A model generated the notes under the pieces. It was not told the DNA's origin, did no database searches, and was given only the letters and a program-made list of their open reading frames with translations. Made by a program: the position numbers and the translations under genes. From NCBI GenBank assembly GCA_947625335.1, contig CANQNY010000003.1:1-53839 (forward strand): DNA of 53,839 nucleotides, given 5' to 3'. The first letter of the stretch is position 1. Every line of letters starts with the position of its first letter. Below are positions 1 to 6,572 of the stretch, in pieces. This DNA is from an uncultured Clostridia bacterium (GTDB lineage: Bacteria > Bacillota > Clostridia > Oscillospirales > Ruminococcaceae).

Positions 1-456
1 TATATCCTGCCATAAGCCGTTTTCGCAGTTTGCACCCAAAAAAAGTTTACATTCGTGAAGTTTTGTTTCGTTTGCATATAATGCATTTTTCAGTGAAGAA
101 AGAATATCGTTATCCGCCATATTAAAAGGCGCATGACCCTTATCGTATTTAGAAAGCTGCCGCCTTATAATCATAAATGCGACCCAGACATTTACGGGAG
201 TTCCATCTATCAGCTGTAAAACAGCGGACTTGGTTTTTGATATAATAGCCGAATTTTTAGTTTGATCGTATAATTTATATATTCCGCCCTCAACAATTCT
301 GCCAAAATCGGTAGGAATATTATCGGGAATATCGGGATTTCCGTGGACAGCATATCCCTTTTCCCCGCGCAGGAACTCGGCAACCTCGTCATTGTCAAAC
401 GCCTTTTTTGTCAGAGCAAGCAATTCTTCGTCAGACACTCTCGTCTTTTTGTCCAT
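1..456 (-). CDS. Unknown protein, paralog of its upstream neighbour (partial, runs off window)
   Basis: The reading frame starts at the ATG at 456 and stays open for 152 codons to the window edge, so its C-terminus is missing. An AAGGAGG-like site lies just upstream. The first ~50 residues (MDKKTRVSDEELLALTKKAF...) are nearly identical to those of the 431-979 protein; the rest has diverged but keeps the same pattern, with a late GLW motif. The start overlaps the end of the 431-979 gene by 26 nt, so the two are a translationally coupled tandem duplication. No signal peptide or membrane segment is visible. I do not recognise the family. Confidence 0.75.
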   Translation of the reverse strand, partial: MDKKTRVSDEELLALTKKAFDNDEVAEFLRGEKGYAVHGNPDIPDNIPTDFGRIVEGGIYKLYDQTKNSAIISKTKSAVLQLIDGTPVNVWVAFMIIRRQLSKYDKGHAPFNMADNDILSSLKNALYANETKLHECKLFLGANCENGLWQDI

Positions 457-476
457 GTTTTTCCTCCTTGTCAGAT
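300..476. repeat. Direct repeat copy 1 (paralog 5' ends)
   Basis: The 5' part of the gene at 1-456 plus its ribosome binding site matches 823-1001 at roughly 90 percent by eye. The match stops abruptly inside both genes, showing a recent partial duplication or a conversion tract. Confidence 0.7.
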
Positions 477-979
477 GCTGCCAATATACATATCCCGCAA
501 TCTTCCGTTAAGATACGATCCAAACGGTTTATATAGCCCCACAATCCGTCGTTTTTACAGCCATACCAATCCTTGCAGTTTCTAAGAGCCGACTCGTTAT
601 TCAGCACATTAGCTCTTATTTTATCAAGGGTTTTTTCTGTCATCATAAACGGCGCGGGATATTCAGAATGTTCATTAAAAATCTGATTCCAGCAAGCCAT
701 ATAAGCACACCAAACCCGCGTAGGCGTATCGTTTAAGCTTTCAATTGCTTTATGGAATTCAGCTATGATTTTTTCATCATGCGTCTTTAAATATAACGCG
801 TATATACCGTTTTTTAATATTCTGTTGAAATCGGTAGGAATATTATCAGGAATATCCGGGTTTCCGTGGACAGCATACCCCTTTTCCCCGCACAGGAATT
901 CGGCAACTTCGTCATTGTCAAACGCCCTTTTTGTCAGAGCAAGCAGTTCTTCGTTAGACACTCTCGTCGTTTTGTCCAT
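431..979 (-). CDS. Unknown protein, tandem paralog
   Basis: A 182-residue soluble protein starting at ATG 979 behind an AAGGGGG site. Its N-terminal ~50 residues match the neighbouring gene at 1-456, and at DNA level the matched block is a direct repeat of about 155 bp that includes the ribosome binding site and start codon. After about residue 50 the two proteins differ strongly, although both end in a GLW...-type segment (GLWGYINRLD here). It probably shares one transcript with the gene at 994-1497, 14 nt upstream. The family is not recognised. The mosaic pattern, a conserved head with a diverged body, resembles rapidly evolving immunity or effector genes, but that is inference. Confidence 0.7.
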   Translation of the reverse strand: MDKTTRVSNEELLALTKRAFDNDEVAEFLCGEKGYAVHGNPDIPDNIPTDFNRILKNGIYALYLKTHDEKIIAEFHKAIESLNDTPTRVWCAYMACWNQIFNEHSEYPAPFMMTEKTLDKIRANVLNNESALRNCKDWYGCKNDGLWGYINRLDRILTEDCGICILAASDKEEKHGQKDESV

Positions 980-1001
980 GGTTATCCCCCTTGTCAGATA
1001 T
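823..1001. repeat. Direct repeat copy 2 (paralog 5' ends)
   Basis: Partner of the repeat at 300-476. It covers the ribosome binding site, start codon and first ~50 codons of the 431-979 gene. Confidence 0.7.
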
Positions 1002-1497
1002 TTCCGCGCCCGAAAAATTCCTCGTACACCTTTCTGGTATTCAACAGCTTTGCCGTGGAATTTTCGAGAGCGGAGGCGTTACCGTCCGACTTTGTTATAA
1101 AATAAGTCACGTCGTCGGGGTTCGCCGTAAGCGGATATTTTTCAATTGCGCGCCGAAACGCCGACGCTGCCATCTCAAAAAATATATCCTCCGACCATTT
1201 GTGAATGTCAGGGTCTTTTCTGTTGTGTTCGGACAGGAGTTTTGAGATTTTCGCAAGAGAGCTTCTGCGACCGTTCATTACGTCGGAATATCCCCACTCC
1301 CCGACCTGCCATTTCGTATGCCCGTGAGCTTGTAGGAATTCAAGCGTGTTCGCCGAAAGCGACACGCAAACGCACTTGCTGTCCGCGACAAGCGCGGCGG
1401 CGTATATTTTCTCGCTGCCCGCGGCTTTTCGTATCCCGGACAGCTCCTTTACAAGCGATTTTTCAAGCTTTACCGCTATGCTCTCGTAAAATCCCAA
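994..1497 (-). CDS. Small soluble protein, possibly DUF4303-like
   Basis: About 167 residues (LGFYESIAVKLEKSL...). The central part, with an 'ANT-E-L' run followed by 'KWQVGEWGYS', resembles the DUF4303 family seen among Firmicutes and in immunity-gene neighbourhoods; this is a memory-based match and not firm. The start is ambiguous. A GTG at 1506 overlaps the last G of the AAGGAG ribosome binding site, so it cannot use that site. The TTG at 1497 is spaced 8 nt from it and is preferred. It is the first gene of a leftward operon with the two paralogs downstream. Confidence 0.55.
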   Translation of the reverse strand: MGFYESIAVKLEKSLVKELSGIRKAAGSEKIYAAALVADSKCVCVSLSANTLEFLQAHGHTKWQVGEWGYSDVMNGRRSSLAKISKLLSEHNRKDPDIHKWSEDIFFEMAASAFRRAIEKYPLTANPDDVTYFITKSDGNASALENSTAKLLNTRKVYEEFFGRGNI

Positions 1498-1527
1498 AAT
1501 CTCCACTCCTTATTATAAATTACATTT

Positions 1528-1556
1528 AATATACCACAAAACAGCAAAGTTGTCAA
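1528..1556 (-). promoter_or_regulatory. Sigma-A promoter for the 994-1497 operon
   Basis: On the minus strand, TTGACA (1551-1556), a 17-bp spacer and TATATT (1528-1533) lie just ahead of the ribosome binding site. Confidence 0.75.
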
Positions 1557-1782
1557 GCACGGGACGATATTTCCGCGATTTTTCGGAGTTTTCGGGGAAT
1601 TTCTGCGTTTTGTGAAAATATCTTCTGTTTATTCGGTAATTTGTTAGTTTCCGCTAGTATTCTCGCTTTTTTGAATTCAGGTTTAAAAGTGAAATGAAGT
1701 TCAAGAAAATGAGAAAAAGCAAGAGATTTAAAGAGAAACAGAAAGAATTTGGGATATATTTAAAAATTGAGCGAAAAACCCC

Positions 1783-1811
1783 TTGACAAAATGGGAAAAG
1801 CGTGGTAAAAT
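1783..1811 (+). promoter_or_regulatory. Sigma-A promoter of rplM-rpsI
   Basis: TTGACA at 1783-1788, a 17-bp spacer and TAAAAT at 1806-1811. The rest of the 1507-1879 gap is AT-rich and holds only this promoter, the opposing one at 1528-1556 and the leader hairpin. Confidence 0.8.
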
Positions 1812-1832
1812 ATAATTCGTCAGTTGATTTAT

Positions 1833-1846
1833 GCCGAATTTTCGGC
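1833..1846 (+). promoter_or_regulatory. rplM leader hairpin (possible L13 leader)
   Basis: A small hairpin (GCCGAA/TTCGGC) in the ~60-nt 5' UTR between the promoter and rplM. Firmicutes often carry an autoregulatory L13 leader at this place. The structure here is short, so assignment to that Rfam family is inference. Confidence 0.35.
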
Positions 1847-1879
1847 AAAATAAGATAGAAATTTACAGGAGGAAAAAAT

Positions 1880-2308
1880 ATGTCAACTTATATGCCTAAA
1901 CCTGCGACAGTAGAGCGCAGATGGTATATCATCGACGCGGCTGAAAAGCCTCTCGGACGTGTTGCGGCGGCTGCTGCTACTCTGCTTAGAGGAAAGCATA
2001 AGCCCACGTTCGCGCCCCATTGCGACTGCGGCGATCACGTTATTATCGTAAACTGTGCAAAGGCGGTTCTTACGGGAAAGAAACTCGAAAAGAAAGTCTA
2101 CAGATGGCACACCGGCTGGATCGGTCATCTTAAAGAAGTGGGTTACGACAAGCTCATGAAAGAGAACCCCGAAAAGGCTATGACACTTGCGGTAAACGGA
2201 ATGCTCCCCAACACAACGCTTGGCAGAAAGGCTCTTACAAGACTTCGCTGCTATGCCGGTGCGGAGCACAACAACGCGGCTCAAAAGCCCGTTGAATTCA
2301 AGTTTTAA
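1880..2308 (+). CDS. rplM: 50S ribosomal protein L13
   Basis: 142 residues, the normal length for bacterial uL13. It opens with MSTYMPKPATVERRWYIIDA and keeps the LGRVAAAAATLLRGKHK and MLPNTTLGRKALTRLRCYAG stretches typical of the family. uL13 is an early-assembling 23S rRNA-binding protein of the large subunit. A strong AGGAGG site sits 8 nt before the ATG. rpsI follows after 12 nt, the conserved bacterial L13-S9 pair, so both come from the sigma-A promoter at 1783. Confidence 0.97.
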   Translation: MSTYMPKPATVERRWYIIDAAEKPLGRVAAAAATLLRGKHKPTFAPHCDCGDHVIIVNCAKAVLTGKKLEKKVYRWHTGWIGHLKEVGYDKLMKENPEKAMTLAVNGMLPNTTLGRKALTRLRCYAGAEHNNAAQKPVEFKF

Positions 2309-2320
2309 GGAGGGCTTTTT

Positions 2321-2719
2321 ATGTACGAATCTAAACCTTACTACTATGGCACGGGCAGAAGAAAGCACTCTGTTGCCCGCGTGAGAGTTTATCCCGGAAG
2401 CGGTTCTATAACTATCAACGGAAGAGATATAGATGATTATTTCGGGCTTGATACGCTTAAACTCATCGTTCGTCAGCCGCTGGCTCTTACCGATCTTCTT
2501 GAGAAGTTCGATATAGTCTGCACGGTTGCGGGCGGCGGCGTTACGGGTCAGGCGGGCGCTATCCGTCACGGTCTTTCGAGAGCGCTGCTGCAGTATTCGG
2601 ACGAGCTGAGACCTGTTCTCAAAAAGGCAGGATTCCTCACTCGCGATCCGAGAATGAAAGAAAGAAAGAAATACGGTCTCAAAGCTGCAAGACGCGCTCC
2701 GCAGTTCTCCAAGAGATAA
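2321..2719 (+). CDS. rpsI: 30S ribosomal protein S9
   Basis: 132 residues. It has the family's [15 protein letters not shown] start, the [20 protein letters not shown] core and the basic C-terminal tail ending in SKR, which in uS9 reaches the P-site tRNA. It is the second gene of the rplM-rpsI operon, with its own GGAGG site, and is followed by an intrinsic terminator. Confidence 0.97.
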   Translation: MYESKPYYYGTGRRKHSVARVRVYPGSGSITINGRDIDDYFGLDTLKLIVRQPLALTDLLEKFDIVCTVAGGGVTGQAGAIRHGLSRALLQYSDELRPVLKKAGFLTRDPRMKERKKYGLKAARRAPQFSKR

Positions 2720-2734
2720 TTCCCAAAAAATTAC

Positions 2735-2771
2735 AAAAAAGGCGTTCGCTGTTATGGCGGGCGTTCTTTTT
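2735..2771 (+). terminator. Terminator of rplM-rpsI
   Basis: An A-tract, a GC stem with some G-T pairs (GGCGTTCGC with GCGGGCGTT around the loop TGTTATG), then TTCTTTTTT. It begins ~15 nt after the rpsI stop. Confidence 0.7.
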
Positions 2772-2897
2772 TGGGAATTTTGCGGCAAGAGGGGCGGTTT
2801 TCGCTCAAATTTCCCCTCAAAAGCTGCCAAGTATTGTACAAATTGCATAAAAAAACAAAATTCTTTTGTGCAAATGTACTCAAATTGAAAAAAATGC

Positions 2898-2924
2898 TAA
2901 AGTCCACGAAAAAACTGCCGATAA
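2898..2924 (+). promoter_or_regulatory. Sigma-28 (SigD) flagellin promoter
   Basis: TAAA at 2898-2901, exactly 15 bp, then GCCGATAA at 2917-2924. This is the full consensus of the Firmicute flagellar sigma factor SigD. It leaves a ~125-nt 5' UTR before flagellin A, which contains an imperfect hairpin near 3000-3030. No comparable site lies in front of the second flagellin. Confidence 0.9.
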
Positions 2925-3054
2925 CATATTTGTAACGGTCAAACACAGTTGACCTTGCAATCCTTTACAGCGCGCAAGTTAAAGGAAATCCCAAAAAACA
3001 GCCCGCGGAATGATTCCGAAAACTAACGGGCAAAAATTCAAGGAGGATATTATT

Positions 3055-4575
3055 ATGGGAATGATAGTACAACACAACATGAACGCGTTGAACGCGTACA
3101 ACAAACTGAACGCTAATGTGGCAGGTCTTAAGAAGTCTTCTGAAAAGCTTTCTTCGGGCTACAGAATCAACCGCGCGGGCGATGACGCAGCAGGTCTCGC
3201 GATTTCCGAGAAAATGCGCAGCCAGATCCGCGGTCTTAACCAGGCAGTCCGCAACTCGCAGGACGGCATTAACATGATCCAGACTTACGAGGGTGCAGCT
3301 CAGGAGAGCCACAGCATTCTGCAGAGAATGAAAGAGTTGGCAGACGAGTCCGCTAACGGCACTTATCAGAATGAAGTTGACCGCGACGCGATTCAGCTCG
3401 AATTTGATCAGCTCAACGACGAACTTAACCAGCTTGCTGACACCGACTTCAACGGCGTTGTTGCGCTGAACGGCGGCGTTATGGCTGACGGCACGGTTGT
3501 AAACAACACGAATGCGGTTGCGGGAACACCCACCATTAACTACACCCAGAACGTTGACGACAACGGCAGCCTTGTTTACTCCGAAAATGTAAACGGTACG
3601 ATCGACAGCTCCCAGAACGGTACTATCGTTGTAAATGGCGTTCGTGTTACCCTTACAGCAGGTCAAACCGGAACAGTTGACGCTGGCAAGTTTACGCAGG
3701 GTGCTTATGAACCTGACGGAAAAGGTGAAGGTTCTAAGTACGAGGTTAAGACTAAAGCTACGCTTGGAACTGCAGCGCAAGATTGGCTTACCGCTGAAGA
3801 AGTTTACAAAGTAGGAAAAGACGAGACTCAGATTACCATTAACGGTCATACTTTCACTATCGGTCGTGATAATACAGGCAAGATAACAAACTTGATTTCT
3901 ACTGATGGAAAAGATAACGACATCATGGCAGATGACGCAAAGGCTAAATTGTATGGCTTTGATGCGAAACTGACCTATGCCGAGGACACGGGTAAACTTA
4001 CCGCAAAAACAACATATAGCCTCGGTACTGATTTGTCAATCACCAACAAGAACACAAGTGAAGTTGTTGGTAAACTGACCGTATCTACCGGCGTTTCCAC
4101 TCCCGACTCGTTCCAGCATGGTTCGCGCAACTTGACCTACACCGATAACCTCACTCTCCAGTCCGGTGCGCGTTCTAAGGATAGTGTTCGTTTCAATTTC
4201 GCTTATGCTACGAACGGAATTGGCAATCTGCACTCCGACCTGAACATCTCGGCTCGTGGTCTTGGAACTGACCAGCTTTCTCTTGCAACTGCTGAAGAGG
4301 CTAACTTCGCGATCGACCAGATTGACAACGCGATCAACAAGGTTTCTATGGTTCGCGCAACATTTGGTGCTGCTCAGAACCGTCTGGAACACAAGATCAC
4401 GAACCTCACGACCAACAGCGAGAACCTCCAGGAAGCAGAGAGCGCAATCCGCGATACGGATATGGCTTCCGAGATGATGAACTACACCAAGTTCAACATC
4501 CTCCAGCAGGCTGCACAGTCTATGCTCGCTCAGGCAAACCAGCAGCCGCAGTCCATTCTCCAGCTCCTCGGCTAA
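3055..4575 (+). CDS. hag: Flagellin A (expressed copy)
   Basis: 506 residues. The filament subunit is exported without a cleaved signal. The start is the ATG at 3055 with AAGGAGG 9 nt upstream; an earlier in-frame ATG at 3010 has no ribosome binding site. The N-terminal D0/D1 region (VQHNMNALNAYNKLN...) runs to about residue 145 and the C-terminal D1/D0 region from about residue 350 to the end, LANQQPQSILQLLG-like. The middle ~200 residues are a variable surface domain of beta-rich, Thr/Asn/Gly-rich sequence. It has its own SigD promoter and terminator. A second flagellin at 5015-6526 (-) shares both ends as inverted repeats and differs in the middle. Confidence 0.95.
   Translation: MGMIVQHNMNALNAYNKLNANVAGLKKSSEKLSSGYRINRAGDDAAGLAISEKMRSQIRGLNQAVRNSQDGINMIQTYEGAAQESHSILQRMKELADESANGTYQNEVDRDAIQLEFDQLNDELNQLADTDFNGVVALNGGVMADGTVVNNTNAVAGTPTINYTQNVDDNGSLVYSENVNGTIDSSQNGTIVVNGVRVTLTAGQTGTVDAGKFTQGAYEPDGKGEGSKYEVKTKATLGTAAQDWLTAEEVYKVGKDETQITINGHTFTIGRDNTGKITNLISTDGKDNDIMADDAKAKLYGFDAKLTYAEDTGKLTAKTTYSLGTDLSITNKNTSEVVGKLTVSTGVSTPDSFQHGSRNLTYTDNLTLQSGARSKDSVRFNFAYATNGIGNLHSDLNISARGLGTDQLSLATAEEANFAIDQIDNAINKVSMVRATFGAAQNRLEHKITNLTTNSENLQEAESAIRDTDMASEMMNYTKFNILQQAAQSMLAQANQQPQSILQLLG
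3067..3152. repeat. Inverted repeat, flagellin 5' arm (copy A)
   Basis: These 86 bp are identical, in inverted orientation, to 6417-6502. Homology starts abruptly at codon 5 of flagellin A (the GTACAACACAACATG run) and does not include the start codon, ribosome binding site or promoter. Beyond 3152 the similarity continues as a mosaic. Confidence 0.9.
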
Positions 4576-4613
4576 TTCCCGAAAACTGCGTGAATGCGGC
4601 ATAACTGAACACG

Positions 4614-4641
4614 AATCCCCCTCGAACAGAGGGGGATTTTT
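4614..4641 (+). terminator. Terminator of flagellin A
   Basis: Stem CCCCCTC / GAGGGGG around GAACA, followed by ATTTTT. The hairpin and ~12 nt ahead of it are repeated in inverted orientation behind flagellin B (4947-4976). Confidence 0.9.
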
Positions 4642-4651
4642 GTGTCGAAAA

Positions 4652-4680
4652 TTGACAATTAGTACAAAATGTGATATAAT
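4652..4680 (+). promoter_or_regulatory. Consensus promoter of the Fst-like toxin mRNA
   Basis: TTGACA (4652-4657), 17 bp, TATAAT (4675-4680): a perfect sigma-A consensus promoter driving only an 87-bp reading frame. Transcription would start near 4687. Confidence 0.85.
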
Positions 4681-4683
4681 GTA

Positions 4684-4723
4684 CTTGCCGGTTACCACCC
4701 GAGCTTTATGCAAAGGGGGTGGT
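4684..4723 (+). promoter_or_regulatory. Toxin mRNA 5' structure hiding the ribosome binding site
   Basis: ACCACCC (4694-4700) can pair with GGGTGGT (4717-4723), which overlaps the AAAGGGGGTGG ribosome binding site at 4712-4722. In addition CTTGCCGGTTA (4684-4694) can pair over 11 positions, two of them G-U, with TAATCGGTAAG (4811-4821) at the toxin stop codon. The two pairings share base 4694. Both kinds of structure are hallmarks of type I toxin mRNAs, where they delay translation. Confidence 0.6.
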
Positions 4724-4726
4724 GTT

Positions 4727-4813
4727 GTGGACACAATTTTGGCGTTTATTGTATCCGTCGCAGCGGGTTTGTTCGTTGAACTTATCTGCAAATGGCTTGA
4801 CGGGGACGAGTAA
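4727..4813 (+). CDS. Fst-family type I toxin peptide
   Basis: A 28-residue peptide read from a GTG start: MDTILAFIVSVAAGL followed by FVELICKWLDGDE. It has one hydrophobic membrane-spanning stretch (residues 4-22) and an acidic, charged tail. It fits the Fst/Ldr pattern (Fst of pAD1: ...VGLVLEMISRVLDEED), including the LE-I---LD spacing. Such peptides insert in the membrane and are toxic when the antisense RNA is lost. Context supports the call: a perfect promoter, a structured leader, a shared terminator and a convergent antisense promoter. The peptide is too short for default gene finding. Toxicity itself is inferred. Confidence 0.8.
   Translation: MDTILAFIVSVAAGLFVELICKWLDGDE
4735..4747. 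repeat. Direct repeat DRa over the toxin start
   Basis: AATTTTGGCGTTT, identical to 4880-4892; each copy is preceded by GTTGTG. The repeat lies in codons 3-7 of the toxin, next to the start codon. Confidence 0.85.
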
Positions 4814-4834
4814 TCGGTAAGCCTACATAAAAAG

Positions 4835-4860
4835 TCCCTCGGAGCTGCCACTCCGAGGGA
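4835..4860. terminator. Bidirectional terminator of the toxin and antitoxin RNAs
   Basis: A perfect 10-bp stem, TCCCTCGGAG / CTCCGAGGGA, with loop CTGCCA. A T-run follows on the minus strand only; on the plus strand the tail is weak. Confidence 0.85.
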
Positions 4861-4879
4861 TATTCTGTGATGTTGTGAA

Positions 4880-4892
4880 AATTTTGGCGTTT
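4880..4892. repeat. Direct repeat DRb in the antitoxin RNA
   Basis: Second copy of AATTTTGGCGTTT (see 4735-4747), inside the predicted antitoxin RNA. Confidence 0.85.
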
Positions 4893-4907
4893 TTATCTCA
4901 CACCTCC

Positions 4908-4936
4908 ATTATATCACATAAAATCCGCGTTGTCAA
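4908..4936 (-). promoter_or_regulatory. Consensus promoter of the antitoxin RNA
   Basis: On the minus strand, TTGACA (4931-4936), a 17-bp spacer and TATAAT (4908-4913), a second perfect promoter facing the toxin promoter. Confidence 0.85.
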
Positions 4937-4946
4937 GTGCTTTCCG

Positions 4947-4976
4947 AAAAAAATCCCCCTCTGTTCGAGGGGGATT
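4947..4976 (-). terminator. Terminator behind flagellin B
   Basis: The same CCCCCTCGAACAGAGGGGG hairpin as behind flagellin A, followed by ATTTTTTT on the minus strand. Together with flanking bases (ACTGAACACGAAT) it forms the 3' inverted repeat of the locus. Confidence 0.9.
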
Positions 4977-5014
4977 CGTGTTCAGTTAAGCCGCATTCGT
5001 GCCAACTCTGCGAA

Positions 5015-6526
5015 TTAGCCGAGGAGCTGGAGAATGGACTGCGGCTGCTGGTTCGCCTGTGCGAGCATGGACTGAGCCGCCTGCTGGAGAATGTTGAACT
5101 TGGTGTAGTTCATCATCTCGGAAGCCATATCCGTGTCGCGGATTGCGCTCTCTGCTTCCTGCAGGTTCTCGCTGTTGGTCGTGAGGTTCGTGATCTTGTG
5201 TTCCAGACGGTTCTGAGCAGCACCGAATGTCGCTCTAACCATGGAAACCTTGTTGATCGCGTTGTCGATCTGGTCGATCGCAAAGTTAGCCTGCTCCTGT
5301 GTAGCAACGCTCAGTTTATCAGTACCAAGTCCGCGTGCGGAAATGTCCATATCAGAACGGAGATTTCCAATACCGCTAGTGTTGTAGGAGAACGTGAACT
5401 TGATCGAGTCCTTAGAACGTGCGCCTGCCTGCAAAGTAAGAGCATCGGTGTAAGTCAGGTTACGTGCGCCGTGCTTGTAGGAGTTGGGCTCGGATACCTT
5501 ATCGCCAAGCCTTACAGAACCAGCTGCTATCTTTTTAGTACCTCTTGTAAGAGCACCATCGCTAGCAACATCATAAACAGTAACAGCAGTTATTTTTCCA
5601 TCCGCCACGGTAAAAGTAATGCCTTCTTCGGCTGCGGTAATTGCGACGGCTTTGTTACTCTCTGCATCCCAAAGTTTAACCGCCGTACCATCAACGATGT
5701 ATTCCTTACCGTTATAGGTAAATCTACCCTCATCATCGGCTGCAAGCATTTCTGTAACCGTTATCTTGCCGTTGGCAGTAAATGCACCATCTTTTACGAA
5801 ATTGTCCGTTAACTCTACCTTTGCCGGATCGCCCACGTTGGTAGGAGCGGTTGCAGCGGTCTTGCCTTCGCTGTCCTTTACGGTCGCTTTGCCATCAGCG
5901 GGAGCTAAGGTTATGTCATATCTCTTACCATTTATAGTAATCTGACCTGTACGACCATCAGCAGCAAAAGAACCGTTAACTCTGTCCTCGTAAATTATGG
6001 TCTTATCATCGCCGGCATTTTGAGTATACTGAATAGTAGGCAGGGTCGACTGATCGCTAGCATTCTTGAGCTTTGTGCCATCAGCCATACGACCGCCGTT
6101 CAGCGCTACAACGCCGTTGAAGTCGGTGTCTGCAATCTGGTTCAGTTCGTCGTTCAACTGATCGAACTCGAGCTGGATAGCGTCGCGGTCAACTTCGCTC
6201 TGATAAGTGCCGTTAGCGGACTCGTCAGCGAGTTCCTTCATTCTCTGGAGTATGCTGTGAGACTCCTGAGCTGCACCCTCAAACGTCTGGATCATGTTTA
6301 TACCGTCCTGCGAGTTGCGGACAGCCTGATTCAAGCCCTTGATCTGCGAACGCATTTTCTCGGAAATCGCGAGACCTGCCGCGTCATCGCCCGCGCGGTT
6401 GATACGATAACCGCTCGAAAGCTTTTCAGAAGACTTCTTAAGACCTGCCACATTAGCGTTCAGTTTGTTGTACGCGTTCAACGCGTTCATGTTGTGTTGT
6501 ACTGCTGACGTAACTGAAAATAACAC
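5015..6526 (-). CDS. Flagellin B, promoterless (probable silent cassette)
   Basis: An intact flagellin frame whose first conserved residue is the Val of VQHNMNALNAYNKLN. In flagellin A this residue is codon 5; here the preceding MGMI codons, the AAGGAGG site and the SigD promoter are all missing. The frame can be extended to a GTG at 6526, but the added residues (MLFSVTSA) are unlike flagellin and no ribosome binding site precedes them. Only ~13 bp further upstream lies the terminator of the fliB-type gene. The D0/D1 ends match flagellin A almost exactly. The middle (about residues 150-360) is a different, Ala/Asp/Gly-rich variable domain. It is probably expressed only after recombination with the flagellin A locus. 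Confidence 0.9.
   Translation of the reverse strand: MLFSVTSAVQHNMNALNAYNKLNANVAGLKKSSEKLSSGYRINRAGDDAAGLAISEKMRSQIKGLNQAVRNSQDGINMIQTFEGAAQESHSILQRMKELADESANGTYQSEVDRDAIQLEFDQLNDELNQIADTDFNGVVALNGGRMADGTKLKNASDQSTLPTIQYTQNAGDDKTIIYEDRVNGSFAADGRTGQITINGKRYDITLAPADGKATVKDSEGKTAATAPTNVGDPAKVELTDNFVKDGAFTANGKITVTEMLAADDEGRFTYNGKEYIVDGTAVKLWDAESNKAVAITAAEEGITFTVADGKITAVTVYDVASDGALTRGTKKIAAGSVRLGDKVSEPNSYKHGARNLTYTDALTLQAGARSKDSIKFTFSYNTSGIGNLRSDMDISARGLGTDKLSVATQEQANFAIDQIDNAINKVSMVRATFGAAQNRLEHKITNLTTNSENLQEAESAIRDTDMASEMMNYTKFNILQQAAQSMLAQANQQPQSILQLLG
6417..6502. repeat. Inverted repeat, flagellin 5' arm (copy B)
   Basis: 86 bp identical and inverted relative to 3067-3152. Identity ends sharply at 6502/6503, where flagellin B loses its normal start. 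Confidence 0.9.
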
Positions 6527-6541
6527 AAAAAAAGCTGCAAA

Positions 6542-6565
6542 AAATCCCCCGAATTTGGGGGATTT
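6542..6565 (-). terminator. Terminator of the fliB-like gene
   Basis: Minus-strand stem AAATCCCCC / GGGGGATTT followed by a T-run. It sits between the fliB-like gene and flagellin B, so it should block read-through into flagellin B. Confidence 0.9.
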
Positions 6566-6572
6566 CGGAATT

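Larger units (their letters stand above)
4830..4901 (-). ncRNA. Antisense antitoxin RNA (RNA II-like)
   Basis: A ~70-nt RNA would start near 4901 from a perfect minus-strand promoter and end at the terminator shared with the toxin gene, where the minus-strand hairpin is followed by CTTTTTATG. Its 5' part carries the complement of DRb (4880-4892). Because DRb repeats DRa, this RNA can pair with the toxin start region, and its 3' hairpin can pair with the toxin mRNA terminator. This two-point contact and the ~65-70 nt length match RNA II of the pAD1 par locus. Confidence 0.75.

Noticed and set aside
1883-2848. Minus-strand open frame across rplM-rpsI
   Set aside because: Antisense to two ribosomal protein genes of certain identity.
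4594-4851. A longer minus-strand protein over the flagellin A end and spacer
   Set aside because: It crosses a clear terminator, the Fst-like gene and conserved flagellin codons; the short convergent RNAs explain the spacer better.
3061-6502. Site-specific recombinase site driving the flagellin inversion
   Set aside because: No invertase or integrase gene is in the window and no short palindromic crossover site is evident; the long homology alone could support recombination.
6503-6526. GTG at 6526 as a working start for flagellin B
   Set aside because: No ribosome binding site precedes it, the added residues are unlike flagellin, and a terminator lies right upstream.
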